A stretch of DNA of 64,000 nucleotides from Romboutsia lituseburensis (GCF_024723825.1 NZ_JANQBQ010000001.1:372001-436000); one strand, 5' to 3'. Shown: positions 26,722 through 35,678, numbered from the stretch's first letter. Translations and numbers: made by a program. The notes: generated from the sequence alone by a model not told the origin.

Positions 26722-26773
26722 ATTAAGAACTCCTTTTATTGAATATTTTTAAAATTTATATTATTTAAAACTT

Positions 26774-26802
26774 ATTATACATATATATGATTAAGTTGTA
26801 AA
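26774..26802 (-). promoter_or_regulatory. brnQ leader promoter
   Basis: On the minus strand TTTACA (26802-26797) and TATAAT (26779-26774) with a 17-bp spacer, a near-consensus sigma-A promoter. The predicted start is near 26767, giving a leader of about 310 bases. Confidence 0.72.
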
Positions 26803-26827
26803 TAAAAAATTTAAAAAAACTTTAAAA

Positions 26828-26874
26828 AAGATAAAAAAATTAAAGGCTATAAAAATTAATAATATTTATAGCCT
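26828..26874 (-). terminator. Terminator of the ferredoxin gene
   Basis: AGGCTATAAA / TTTATAGCCT stem with a T-rich tail on the minus strand, just after the ferredoxin stop. Confidence 0.75.
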
Positions 26875-26887
26875 AATATATGTAAAA

Positions 26888-27277
26888 TTATCCTTCCTGA
26901 ACTTGAAGTATACCCATTGGACAAGCATCAACACATATACCGCAAGCTATACACTTAGAAGGAACAGGTTTTCCTTCGGCGTTAGCTATTATACCTTTTG
27001 GACAGGCCTCAACACAAGTAAGGCATCCATTACATTTTTTCTTATTTATCATGTAAACTCCCTTAGCATTTTGAGTTATAGCTTCTTGAGGACATTTTCT
27101 AGCGCATAATCCACACTGGTTACATGCCTTAACATCTATAGAATCATCTTTTTTATGTCCTATTTTTATACAAGACGTATTTAATTCATATGCTTTATAG
27201 AATGCTTGAGAACATGCTATTTCACATGATAAGCAATCTTGACAGGCACTTCTGTCAGTTACAATTAATTTTTTCAT
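26888..27277 (-). CDS. Four-cluster 4Fe-4S ferredoxin-type electron carrier
   Basis: A 129-residue iron-sulfur protein with 16 Cys in four CxxCxxCxxxC motifs: CQDCLSCEIAC, CNQCGLCARKCP, CNGCLTCVEACP and CIACGICVDACP. This is the build of HycB/CooF-like electron-transfer subunits that shuttle electrons between oxidoreductases. The first motif lies before a longer insertion, as in HycB-type proteins. No partner enzyme is adjacent, so the protein may serve an enzyme encoded elsewhere. A GGGGGAA site precedes the ATG, and a terminator follows. Confidence 0.9.
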   Translation of the reverse strand: MKKLIVTDRSACQDCLSCEIACSQAFYKAYELNTSCIKIGHKKDDSIDVKACNQCGLCARKCPQEAITQNAKGVYMINKKKCNGCLTCVEACPKGIIANAEGKPVPSKCIACGICVDACPMGILQVQEG

Positions 27278-27497
27278 TTTCTATTCCCCCTTGAAAATTG
27301 CCATAGTAGTATTAAAATCTTTATTCAAGTTAAGTGTAGGATATAATAAGACAAAAATCAATTAAAAATTTATTTGGAATTATTAATATTAATATAATTA
27401 AAATAGAGTTAAATAAATAAAATAATGTTTCTCATAAGTAGAATATAGACATGTATTTTTTAATATAAAATAATAAAAGAGAATTTGAGGTGTTAGG

Positions 27498-27644
27498 ATG
27501 GTAAAGTACGAATACAAATGTGTTATGATAGTTGGGGACTCTAATAAAACGTCGCAACTATTAAATGAATATGGTAATGAAGGATGGGAATTAGTATCTG
27601 TTTGGAATACATGGCATTATTTTAAAAGAGAGTTAAGCAATTGA
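27498..27644 (+). CDS. DUF4177-family small protein
   Basis: A 48-residue protein missed by length-limited gene callers. MVKYEYKCVM, then LLNEYGNEGWELVSVW and HYFKREL, is the DUF4177 pattern: a strand, a short helix holding NxxGxEGWELV, and a closing FKR strand. Function is unknown. The ribosome site GAGGTG/TTAGG is moderate. A solid terminator follows at once. Confidence 0.72.
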   Translation: MVKYEYKCVMIVGDSNKTSQLLNEYGNEGWELVSVWNTWHYFKRELSN

Positions 27645-27655
27645 TGTGATGATTA

Positions 27656-27689
27656 AAAGAGAGCTTAAAATATTATAAAAGCTCTCTTT
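27656..27689 (+). terminator. Terminator of the DUF4177 gene
   Basis: AAAGAGAGCTT (27656-27666) pairs with AAGCTCTCTTT (27679-27689). Confidence 0.8.
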
Positions 27690-27721
27690 ATACCTTACAG
27701 GGGATGAAAAAATAAAATCAC

Positions 27722-28840
27722 TTAAGTAAGTAAATCAGATGCAAAGCAAAGTTTATCTATATTTTTATCAAAAAAAATTTTAATTGCATGACACTGATAA
27801 TTAAAAGAAGGTTTATTGTCAATAAAAGGTTCTAGGTTGCGTCTACACCCACCTCCACATAATTTAAAGTATTTACATATTTTACATTTATCATGTACAT
27901 ATAGAGATCGTTGAAAGAAATTTTTACATACATCAGAGCATTTTATATCTATTAAAGTATCACTATTTATATTTCCTAATTTCCATTCATCAAGGCAGTA
28001 AAAATCACATGGGTAAACATCTCCACTAGATTCTATAACGGTATGTAAACTACAAAAACCGCCCATACCGCAGCTTGTAGGTGTATATCCCTTTAAAACT
28101 GCAATGTAATCTAAAAAATTTCTGATTTCAATAAAATTTCCTTGCACTAAATCGTCAAACCATAAATTGAAAAGTTTGTCTAAAAAAATGTAGTAATCAT
28201 TACTATTTAAATAATATAGTTCATCACTATTAAGATAATAAGTATCAAATTTTTTGATGCATGGAATAAATTGTATATATTTAAATTTCATATTTTTATA
28301 AAAAGAGTATATTTCATTAATATGCTTTGAACTTTTTTTAGTTATAACACAAAGGATATTAAATTGAACTTCATGTTTTTTTAATAATTCTATTCCATTT
28401 AAAACTTTATCGAAAGAGCTTAAATTATTTAAAGTACTTCTATGAAAATCATTGATTTTCTTAGGACCATCTAGTGAAACTCCAACTAGAAACTTATTTT
28501 CCTTAAAAAAAAGAGCGAAATCAGTATCTATATTAATACCGTTTGTTTGAATTGAGTTGATTATAGTTACATTTCTATTATTATATTTTTTTTGAAATAA
28601 AATTGCATTTTTATAAAACTCTATACCAATTAAGGTTGGCTCTCCACCTTGAAACATAAAATTACAAGAGTATATATCCTCTGATAAGGCTTTTTTTATT
28701 ATATTTTCTAATGTATCAAGATCCATAAATCTATTTTTGTAAACTAATCTATTTATAGCAATGTCTTTGTAAAAGCAGTATTCACAATTTAAATTACATT
28801 CACTAGAACTTGGTTTTATAAGTAAAGTTAAATGACTCAT
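27722..28840 (-). CDS. Radical SAM enzyme of the anaerobic sulfatase-maturating (anSME) type
   Basis: A 372-residue radical SAM/SPASM enzyme. The SAM cluster is CNLNCEYCFY near residue 15, followed by FMFQGGEPTLIG. The C-terminal SPASM region shows CGMGGFCSLHTVIESSGDVY, then CDFYCLDEWKLGNI and the Cys-rich end CKICKYFKLCGGGCRRN. anSMEs convert an active-site Ser or Cys of sulfatases into formylglycine. No sulfatase gene is in the window, so the client is elsewhere, or it is a peptide modified by a related reaction. Mucin sulfatases would fit the sugar genes on either side, which is inference. Confidence 0.85.
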   Translation of the reverse strand: MSHLTLLIKPSSSECNLNCEYCFYKDIAINRLVYKNRFMDLDTLENIIKKALSEDIYSCNFMFQGGEPTLIGIEFYKNAILFQKKYNNRNVTIINSIQTNGINIDTDFALFFKENKFLVGVSLDGPKKINDFHRSTLNNLSSFDKVLNGIELLKKHEVQFNILCVITKKSSKHINEIYSFYKNMKFKYIQFIPCIKKFDTYYLNSDELYYLNSNDYYIFLDKLFNLWFDDLVQGNFIEIRNFLDYIAVLKGYTPTSCGMGGFCSLHTVIESSGDVYPCDFYCLDEWKLGNINSDTLIDIKCSDVCKNFFQRSLYVHDKCKICKYFKLCGGGCRRNLEPFIDNKPSFNYQCHAIKIFFDKNIDKLCFASDLLT

Positions 28841-29058
28841 AGAATTTAAAAATCCTCCTATTAGTTAAAATATAGTTACTAAACATGTTTTCAATTAACA
28901 ATTTCAAACTATTTATTACATATTTTTAATATAGCACACATCAAACAACAATATATATTAAATACAAAAATACAAAATAGAAGTATAAAATTACAAATAC
29001 ATATATGTAATAAAAATATACAATGATAGTGTAATAAATTAATAAGGGGGAAGATACA

Positions 29059-30249
29059 ATGGAAAAAATAGGCGAGCAATTATTAGGTATAGATCTTGAG
29101 AAATTAAATGAAATAAATGGTTTAAATACAGCGAAAGAAATACTACAACAACCTAAAGCTTGGAAAGAAGCTGTTTTAAAGATTAAAAACAATAAAAATA
29201 AAATAGATGATTTTATGAATAATTTTTTTAATATAGAGGATAGTAGGATAATACTTACGGGTGCAGGAACATCAGCATTTGCAGGAGAAACTTGCGAGCC
29301 TTATTTAACTAACTTATTAAATAAGAGAGTAGAAGCTATAGCAACAACAGACTTGGTTGCAAGTCCAGAAAGTTATTTGATAAAAGGTATTCCAACGCTT
29401 TTGATATCATTTGCAAGATCAGGCAATTCACCGGAAAGTGTCCATGCAGTTAAATTAGCTAATCAACTTGTAGATAATTTATATCAAGTCATAATAACTT
29501 GTAACGAAGATGGTAAATTAGCACAAAACACTAAAGAAGATGAAAAAAGTTTATTATTATTAATGCCAAAAGAAACTAATGATTTAGGATTTGCTATGAC
29601 AAGTAGTTTTACTACGATGGTCTTAAGTACAATGGCTCTATTTAATATTAGTAATATCGAAATGTTTGTAGAGGATGTTGATAAATTATCTGTAAGTGTT
29701 AACAATTTCTTAGTTAATAACACGCATAAAGTTAGTGAATTAGTGAATGAAAAATTTGAGAGAATAGTATATTTAGGATCATCAACATCTAAAGCTATAG
29801 CAAGAGAAAGCGCTCTTAAAATATTAGAATTAACAGGAGGTATAGTTAATTCAAATTATGATACACCACTTGGATTTAGACATGGACCAAAATCTGTAAT
29901 AGATAATACTACAATAACTGTCATATATATATCTAATTATGATTATACAAGAATGTATGATTTAGATTTAACTAGAGAGATGTTAGCTCATAGAAAAGAA
30001 GATAAAGTTGTTGTTGTTGGGTGTAATATAGATAAAAGTATATCTGATAAAGCAGATTATATATTTGAACTAGATAATATAAATTATAGTGTAGAAAATG
30101 AAGCATTGCTTCCACTTCAACAAATCATATTTGGTCAAATGTTATCTTTCTTAAAATCAATTAATTTAAATATAACACCTGATAATCCATGTCCAACAGG
30201 AGAGGTAAATAGAGTTGTTCAAGGAGTAATATTACACGATTTAATTTAA
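29059..30249 (+). CDS. agaS: Galactosamine-6-phosphate deaminase/isomerase, SIS domains
   Basis: A 396-residue protein with two SIS domains. The first has ILTGAGTSAFAGE and LISFARSGNSPES, the second VYLGSSTSKAIARESALKILE and PLGFRHGPKSVI with the catalytic Glu/His region. AgaS converts galactosamine-6-phosphate to tagatose-6-phosphate and ammonia. The next two genes encode an aldolase and a tagatose-6-phosphate-type kinase, which strongly supports this reading over GlmS- or FrlB-like relatives. It begins the operon behind an AAGGGGGA site. Confidence 0.88.
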   Translation: MEKIGEQLLGIDLEKLNEINGLNTAKEILQQPKAWKEAVLKIKNNKNKIDDFMNNFFNIEDSRIILTGAGTSAFAGETCEPYLTNLLNKRVEAIATTDLVASPESYLIKGIPTLLISFARSGNSPESVHAVKLANQLVDNLYQVIITCNEDGKLAQNTKEDEKSLLLLMPKETNDLGFAMTSSFTTMVLSTMALFNISNIEMFVEDVDKLSVSVNNFLVNNTHKVSELVNEKFERIVYLGSSTSKAIARESALKILELTGGIVNSNYDTPLGFRHGPKSVIDNTTITVIYISNYDYTRMYDLDLTREMLAHRKEDKVVVVGCNIDKSISDKADYIFELDNINYSVENEALLPLQQIIFGQMLSFLKSINLNITPDNPCPTGEVNRVVQGVILHDLI

Positions 30250-30326
30250 AAATTAATTTTTAATAATAGATAGTAGTTATATATTATATGAACTATAATT
30301 TAAAAACATAAAAGGGGCGTTTGAAT

Positions 30327-31202
30327 ATGAGTTTAAATTCTACAAAGGAAATGTTAATAAAAGCACAAGAACAGGGATATGCAATACCTGCATTTAATAT
30401 TCATAATTTAGAAACAATACAAGTTGTTTTACAAGCTGCAAGTGATTTGAAATCACCAGTAATACTTGCGGCAACACCTTCAACAGTCAAGTATGCAGAT
30501 GAAAATTATTTATTAGCGATAATAGAAAAAGCAAATGAAATTAATGATATACCATTAACATTCCACTTAGATCATCATGAAAACGTAGAGGATATAAAAA
30601 GGATTATAACTCTTGGTTGTAAATCTGTAATGATAGATGCTTCAAAACACGAGTTTAGAGAAAATGTAAAAATAGTAACAGATATAGTAGACTTTGCACA
30701 TAAGTACGGGGCAACTGTAGAAGCAGAACTTGGTAAATTAGGTGGTATAGAAGATGAATTAGTAGTAGATGAAAAAGATTCATTTTTAACAGATCCTAAT
30801 GAAGCATTAGAGTTTGTTAAATTAACAGGGGTAGATTCTTTGGCTGTATCTATTGGAACTGCACATGGTTTATATAAGAGAGAGCCTAAGTTAGATTTTG
30901 AAAGGCTAGATAAAATAAGAGAGTTAGTAGATATACCATTAGTGCTTCACGGAGCATCAGGTGTACCTTATAATTCAGTACAAACAGCTATAAATAAAGG
31001 TATATGCAAGGTAAATATAGCTACAGAGCTTAAGATGCCGTTTTCAAGTGCTATAAAAGAATATTTTAATGAAAATCCTGATGCATCAGACCCAAGACAA
31101 TATTTAGTTCCAGCAAAAAAAGCTATGTATGATGTAGTAGTTGAAAAAATAAAAATGTGTAAATGTGAGAATAAAGCATATGATTACAGTTATAACGTTT
31201 AA
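30327..31202 (+). CDS. Class II tagatose/fructose-1,6-bisphosphate aldolase
   Basis: A 291-residue metal-dependent aldolase of the GatY/KbaY/FbaA family. The Zn-binding segment FHLDHHENVEDI, the loop TVEAELGKLGGIEDE, the phosphate-binding SIGTAHG and the closing LHGASGVPY with NIATELK are all present. Splits tagatose-1,6-bisphosphate to glyceraldehyde-3-phosphate and dihydroxyacetone phosphate. ATG 30327 is preferred over TTG 30321 because AAAGGGG is better spaced for it. The kinase gene overlaps its end, a coupled pair. Confidence 0.9.
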   Translation: MSLNSTKEMLIKAQEQGYAIPAFNIHNLETIQVVLQAASDLKSPVILAATPSTVKYADENYLLAIIEKANEINDIPLTFHLDHHENVEDIKRIITLGCKSVMIDASKHEFRENVKIVTDIVDFAHKYGATVEAELGKLGGIEDELVVDEKDSFLTDPNEALEFVKLTGVDSLAVSIGTAHGLYKREPKLDFERLDKIRELVDIPLVLHGASGVPYNSVQTAINKGICKVNIATELKMPFSSAIKEYFNENPDASDPRQYLVPAKKAMYDVVVEKIKMCKCENKAYDYSYNV

Positions 31203-32118
31203 TCCATCCATAGACAGACTATATAAACTAGACACATTTGAAATAGGTATGGTCCAAAGAGCAAGCTTCGTAAATTCAACAGCAGGAGGAAAAGGATTAA
31301 ATGTAGCTAAAGTTATAAAACAGTTAGGTGAAAATCCAAGATGTTTGGGATTTTTAGGTGGATATAATGGATTATATATAAAAAATGAATTAGATAAAGC
31401 TGGGATTGTTAATAATTTTACCGAAATAGACGGAGAAAGCAGAATTTGTTTAAATATCATAGATGGAGATAAAAATAGTACAGAGATACTTGAAAAAGGT
31501 CCTAATATTAACGAAAATAATATATTAGATTTTGAATCTAAATTAGATAAAGTTTTAGAGAGTAGTAAGGTTTTAGTAGTGTCAGGAAGTTTAAGCCAAG
31601 GGATGCCAGTTGATTATTATAAAAGATTAGGAAAAATTTGCGAAAAAAAAGGTGTAAAGTTCATATTAGATACAAGTGGAAAAAGTTTAGAAATGGCTAT
31701 TAATGAAAATTTATATTTAATAAAGCCTAATAGAGACGAATTAGAATTATTAACACATAAAAAAATAAATAATAAAGAAGATGCCATAAATGCTTCGAGA
31801 TTTCTTTTAGAGAAAGGTGTAAAAAATGTATGTATTTCAATGGGAAAAGATGGCATGATATTTTTAAATAAAGAGCACATATATGATGTTAAAATACCAA
31901 AAATAGAGATTCTAAATACCGTAGGAAGTGGAGATTCGTCTATCGCTGGATTTGCATATGGAGTGATAAATGATTATAGTTGGGAAGAGTGTTTAAAACT
32001 TGCTAATTCATGTGGAATGTCAAATGCATTATATATGGAAACTGGATATATAAATAAAAAAGATATAAAAATATTTTCAAATGAAATAAAAGTTAGTAAA
32101 TATAATCTTGATAATTAA
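31180..32118 (+). CDS. Tagatose-6-phosphate / 1-phosphofructokinase family kinase (PfkB)
   Basis: A PfkB-family sugar-phosphate kinase of 312 residues. It begins MITVITFNPSIDRLYKLD, with the GGKGLNVAKVIKQLG substrate motif, and ends with the ATP/anion-hole motif NTVGSGDSSIAGFAYG containing the catalytic Asp. LacC-like tagatose-6-phosphate kinase is the likely role given AgaS and the aldolase; 1-phosphofructokinase is the alternative. ATG 31180 is chosen over GTG 31165 because it matches the family N-terminus; it lies inside the aldolase gene's end. Confidence 0.88.
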   Translation: MITVITFNPSIDRLYKLDTFEIGMVQRASFVNSTAGGKGLNVAKVIKQLGENPRCLGFLGGYNGLYIKNELDKAGIVNNFTEIDGESRICLNIIDGDKNSTEILEKGPNINENNILDFESKLDKVLESSKVLVVSGSLSQGMPVDYYKRLGKICEKKGVKFILDTSGKSLEMAINENLYLIKPNRDELELLTHKKINNKEDAINASRFLLEKGVKNVCISMGKDGMIFLNKEHIYDVKIPKIEILNTVGSGDSSIAGFAYGVINDYSWEECLKLANSCGMSNALYMETGYINKKDIKIFSNEIKVSKYNLDN

Positions 32119-32120
32119 TA

Positions 32121-32152
32121 AATACAGCTAGATATTTTTATCTAGCTGTATT
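32121..32152 (+). terminator. Terminator after the agaS-aldolase-kinase operon
   Basis: AATACAGCTAGATA / TATCTAGCTGTATT with a TTTT loop and a T-rich tail. Confidence 0.8.
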
Positions 32153-32264
32153 TATTAATCTCAAATAAGTAAATATATTTTATAAATAACTAAAAATAGT
32201 ACATATTGTTTTATTGTAAATTTACTACAATTATTATGAAAACTATAAATGCTAGGAGGAAAAT

Positions 32265-33239
32265 ATGTATTATATAGGAATAGATGGTGGAGGAACTAAG
32301 ACTACATTTACAATAATAAATGAAGAAGGTGTTAAAATAGATAAATTAATCTATGGAACAAGTCACTATGAACAAATTGGATTTGATGGAGTAGAAAAAA
32401 TATTAAAAAATGGTATATATAATTTATTGCAACAAAATGATATACAAATAGATGAGATAGAATCTGTATTTTTAGGTCTGCCTGGATATGGGGAGGTTAA
32501 AAGCGCAAAATTAAGATTAGATAAAATAGTAAAAAATATATTAAATAATATTAATTTTGCAATTGGAAATGACGTTGAAGTTGGTTTTGAAGGATCTCTT
32601 GCAGGAAATTGTGGAATAAATATAGTAAGTGGAACCGGATCTATTGCACTAGGAAAAGACTTAAATGGAAAAACTGTAAGATGCGGTGGATGGGGGGATT
32701 ATATAGGAGATGAAGGATCTGCGCACTGGATAGGTAAAAAAACATTAGAGGTGTTTTCAAAAGAGGCAGATCATAGATTAGATAAAGGTGATTTATATTA
32801 TCATATAAGAGATGTTTTAAATATAAATGATGATTTTGAGATAATAGATTATGCACTTAATAAAATAAAAAAAGATAGAACTAAGATAGCTGAATTTTCT
32901 AGTTTATGTTATGATAGTGCAATAAGAGGGGATAAAAATGCTATTAGAATTTTTAATGAAGCCGCGTATGAATTAAGCTTATTAGTTAAAATGATAATAA
33001 ATGAATTAAATTTCGATGATGAAATTTTAGTATCTTACTCAGGAGGAGTATTTAAAAGTAATCAATTAATATTAAATCCATTAAAAGAAAATCTAAGTGA
33101 ATATAATATTAAATTTATAGAACCAATATTAGAACCTAGTGAAGGGTCATGTCTACTAGCTTATAAATTAAAAAATTCAAATATAAGTAATGAACTAATA
33201 AACAATTTGAGAAAAAATATTCAAAAAGTTAAGATATAA
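32265..33239 (+). CDS. BadF/BadG-type ATPase, probable N-acetylhexosamine kinase
   Basis: A 324-residue ASKHA-fold kinase. Phosphate-1 motif IGIDGGGTKTTFTII, adenosine part IVSGTGSIALG and RCGGWGDYIGDEGSAHWIG, which is the signature of N-acetylglucosamine kinase-like BcrAD/BadF proteins. It could phosphorylate GalNAc or GlcNAc set free by the GH112 enzyme. It has its own ribosome site AGGAGG and lies 146 bases beyond the terminator of the AgaS operon, so it is a separate unit with related function. GalNAc-6-P deacetylase, needed between this kinase and AgaS, is not in the window. Confidence 0.85.
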   Translation: MYYIGIDGGGTKTTFTIINEEGVKIDKLIYGTSHYEQIGFDGVEKILKNGIYNLLQQNDIQIDEIESVFLGLPGYGEVKSAKLRLDKIVKNILNNINFAIGNDVEVGFEGSLAGNCGINIVSGTGSIALGKDLNGKTVRCGGWGDYIGDEGSAHWIGKKTLEVFSKEADHRLDKGDLYYHIRDVLNINDDFEIIDYALNKIKKDRTKIAEFSSLCYDSAIRGDKNAIRIFNEAAYELSLLVKMIINELNFDDEILVSYSGGVFKSNQLILNPLKENLSEYNIKFIEPILEPSEGSCLLAYKLKNSNISNELINNLRKNIQKVKI

Positions 33240-33312
33240 TAAATATTTTAAATCTATATAAATATAGTAACAAAATTAAAATAAATTCATATACTTATAT
33301 AGTAAGGGATAA

Positions 33313-33386
33313 GGCGACATAGCCAAGTGGTAAGGCAGTGGACTGCAACTCCTTGATCCTCAGTTCAAATCTGGGTGTCGCCTCCA
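33313..33386 (+). tRNA. tRNA-Cys (GCA), CCA encoded
   Basis: A 74-base cloverleaf. The acceptor stem GGCGACA pairs with TGTCGCC; D arm GCC..GGC; anticodon GCA; T arm CTCAG/CTGGG with loop TTCAAAT; discriminator T, as is usual for tRNA-Cys, then encoded CCA. Odd points are a T-T mismatch at pair 28-42 in the anticodon stem and C at position 38. Confidence 0.93.
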
Positions 33387-33393
33387 ATTTTAA

Positions 33394-33428
33394 AACAACT
33401 CTAACCAACTGGTTAGGGTTGTTTTTTT
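33394..33428 (+). terminator. Terminator of the tRNA gene
   Basis: 13-bp stem (one T-G pair), loop AACT, then seven T. Confidence 0.88.
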
Positions 33429-33510
33429 GAAACTACTTAATTATAGATATAAAGTTTATTAAGTGGTAAAATATAATGATGGAATATAAACAAAGTATAA
33501 AGGAGCAATT

Positions 33511-34869
33511 ATGAATAACTTATTCGACTTTTTAGAACAACAAGATAAAAGTGAAAAACAAGATGATAATGTAATACTATATAACTTTAAAAAAGAAATT
33601 ACTGAAGAACATTTAAAATATATAAAAGAACTTGAAAAAACTTTGTACAATGAGGATTTTAAAAATAGAGAAGGAGAATCAAGAAGAGAATATATAAGAT
33701 TAAATAGCTATGTAGGTTCTAAGTTAGATACAGATCTAAGAGGAAAAACAACTCTAAATAATAATCAAATAGAAATTGAAGAAGAGAGTAATATAATTTT
33801 AGACTTTAACTTAGATCAATTCGAAGCGGTAGATATGGATGAAGATATTTTTGAAGATGATATAGAAGAAAAACTATTAATAGTGGATGGTTCATCTCTA
33901 CTATCAACTAGTTTTTATGCAACAGCTAGAGATTTGTTATTCGCTAAAACAGATGAACAAAAAGAGTTTGCATATACTAAATTAATGAGGTCACCAGAAG
34001 GAGAATACACAAATGGGATATATATGTTTTTTAAAACGTTATTGCCATTAATAGAATCTCAAAAAATAACTCACTTGGCTATTGTGCTCGATAGAAGTAG
34101 AAATACTTTTAGAAGAGAAATCGATCCAGAATATAAGGCTAACAGAAGTGAAACTCCATACCCATTAAAAAGCCAATTTATATTGCTTACAGAAATGCTT
34201 AAAAAAATAAATATACCAGTCTTTTCTAATTCAGATTATGAAGCAGATGATTTTGCTGGTAGTTTAGTTAAAAAATTTGAAAAAGATATAAATATATATT
34301 TACACACAAAAGATGAAGATTACCTTCAATTAGTATCAGAATACACAAAATTATGGATGGTAACAGGTAAATGCGATGATATGTATAAAGAATTAGAAAT
34401 AGATAAAAAAGGATTTAAATTGCCAAATGGTGTATTTGAGTATACACCTGAATATGTAAAATATTTTAAAGGTGTAGAGCCGATACAAATAATAGATATA
34501 AAAGCAATAGAAGGCGATAAGTCAGATAATATAAAAGGTGTTAAGAATGTTGGACAAACATCAAGTAGACCTTTAGTATCCCACTATGGATCAATAGAAA
34601 AAATATATGAAGCTTTAGAAAATTTAGATAAAGCCAAAGAAAAAGAGCTTAATGCATTTTTTAAGGAAAGTTTAGGAATAAAAAGAACGCCTATAAAAAA
34701 CTTGCTTTTATACAAAGAAGATGCGATTATAAGTAAAAAATTAGCAACTATAAAAACGGATATAGACGAAATTCAAGAACTAGATATAAATAGATTAAGG
34801 CTTGATATAGATAAATCTAGAATGGATGAAGAATTCAAAAGACTTGGAATGAATAGCTTAATAAAATAA
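33511..34869 (+). CDS. PIN/FEN-type 5'-3' exonuclease with acidic N-terminal extension
   Basis: A 452-residue nuclease related to the 5'-3' exonuclease domain of DNA polymerase I. From about residue 124 it follows the family: LLIVDGSSLLSTSFY, THLAIVLDRSRNTFRREI, DYEADDFAGSLVKKF, LHTKDEDYLQLV and IKAIEGDKSDNIKGV, which supply the metal-binding Asp cluster, then a helix-hairpin region. Stand-alone members are usually near 300 residues. Here the first 120 residues are an extra, strongly acidic region (MDEDIFEDDIEEK) of unknown role. Likely acts on flap or RNA primer ends in replication and repair. Follows its own RBS AAAGGAG; unlinked to neighbours. Confidence 0.85.
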   Translation: MNNLFDFLEQQDKSEKQDDNVILYNFKKEITEEHLKYIKELEKTLYNEDFKNREGESRREYIRLNSYVGSKLDTDLRGKTTLNNNQIEIEEESNIILDFNLDQFEAVDMDEDIFEDDIEEKLLIVDGSSLLSTSFYATARDLLFAKTDEQKEFAYTKLMRSPEGEYTNGIYMFFKTLLPLIESQKITHLAIVLDRSRNTFRREIDPEYKANRSETPYPLKSQFILLTEMLKKINIPVFSNSDYEADDFAGSLVKKFEKDINIYLHTKDEDYLQLVSEYTKLWMVTGKCDDMYKELEIDKKGFKLPNGVFEYTPEYVKYFKGVEPIQIIDIKAIEGDKSDNIKGVKNVGQTSSRPLVSHYGSIEKIYEALENLDKAKEKELNAFFKESLGIKRTPIKNLLLYKEDAIISKKLATIKTDIDEIQELDINRLRLDIDKSRMDEEFKRLGMNSLIK

Positions 34870-34890
34870 ATTTATACATTTTAATAAAAG

Positions 34891-34920
34891 ATACAGTACA
34901 AAACTCGTACTGTATTTTTT
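34891..34920 (+). terminator. Terminator of the exonuclease gene
   Basis: ATACAGTAC / GTACTGTAT with a seven-base loop and six T. Confidence 0.87.
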
Positions 34921-35024
34921 ATTATTAATTTTATTATATTTATAGAATTTTTAATAAAATTATACTTGTAAGTTATTAAAAATAGTTATAATTAAATATA
35001 TACTATAAAAGGGGGGCCTATGAT

Positions 35025-35636
35025 ATGAAAAGTAATTATAAAGTTGCATACGATAATGAATGGAGTAAGTTGAAACAGTTAGATCCTACAGATGTAGAAC
35101 GTAGATTGAATGTGAAATATTATACGGATAAAAGACAATATATAGTTCCGTTTTTTGAAAAGGACTATGTATTAGACTTTGACAGTGAAACTATATATAG
35201 AGAGAAAGATAGGTCTATACCTGAAATTTCAGATGCTATAATTATTTTAAATTATCTTACATACTCAACAGAAAACATAATTAATACTAATAGATGGGTA
35301 AGCTTAAAGGAGATACCAAATGGAGGGACATTGTTTTACCCTGCATTTTATAAAGCTTCAATATTAGAACTTATAAAGAAATTCGGAAAAAATATAAATG
35401 TATTTGAACAAAGTGCATTAAAATTAGGTGGATCATATATTAAGTTTGGTGATAAAGGGTATGAATTTAAAGTACTTCCTAAAGTTAATATTTGTATAGC
35501 TGTATGGGAAGGCGATGATGAGATATCACCTAATGCTACTATATTATTTGAACCATCTATACAGCATTTGATGCATATAGAAACTGTAATTGGTGTAGGG
35601 ATGTGTGTATCAAATAAATTACTATTAATAAGTTGA
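35025..35636 (+). CDS. DUF3786-family protein
   Basis: A 203-residue cytoplasmic protein with the DUF3786 pattern: ILNYLTYSTEN, the RWVSLKEIPNGGTLFYPAF segment, and a C-terminal PKVNICIAVWEGDDEISPNA. The family is found in anaerobes and has been noted near corrinoid and metal-dependent enzymes, but no reaction is established. Its GGGGGG site is strong. It forms a single-gene unit with terminators before and after, so context adds nothing. Confidence 0.68.
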   Translation: MKSNYKVAYDNEWSKLKQLDPTDVERRLNVKYYTDKRQYIVPFFEKDYVLDFDSETIYREKDRSIPEISDAIIILNYLTYSTENIINTNRWVSLKEIPNGGTLFYPAFYKASILELIKKFGKNINVFEQSALKLGGSYIKFGDKGYEFKVLPKVNICIAVWEGDDEISPNATILFEPSIQHLMHIETVIGVGMCVSNKLLLIS

Positions 35637-35678
35637 AATTAAATAAACAAAAAATATAAAATTATAATAATAGTTTTT

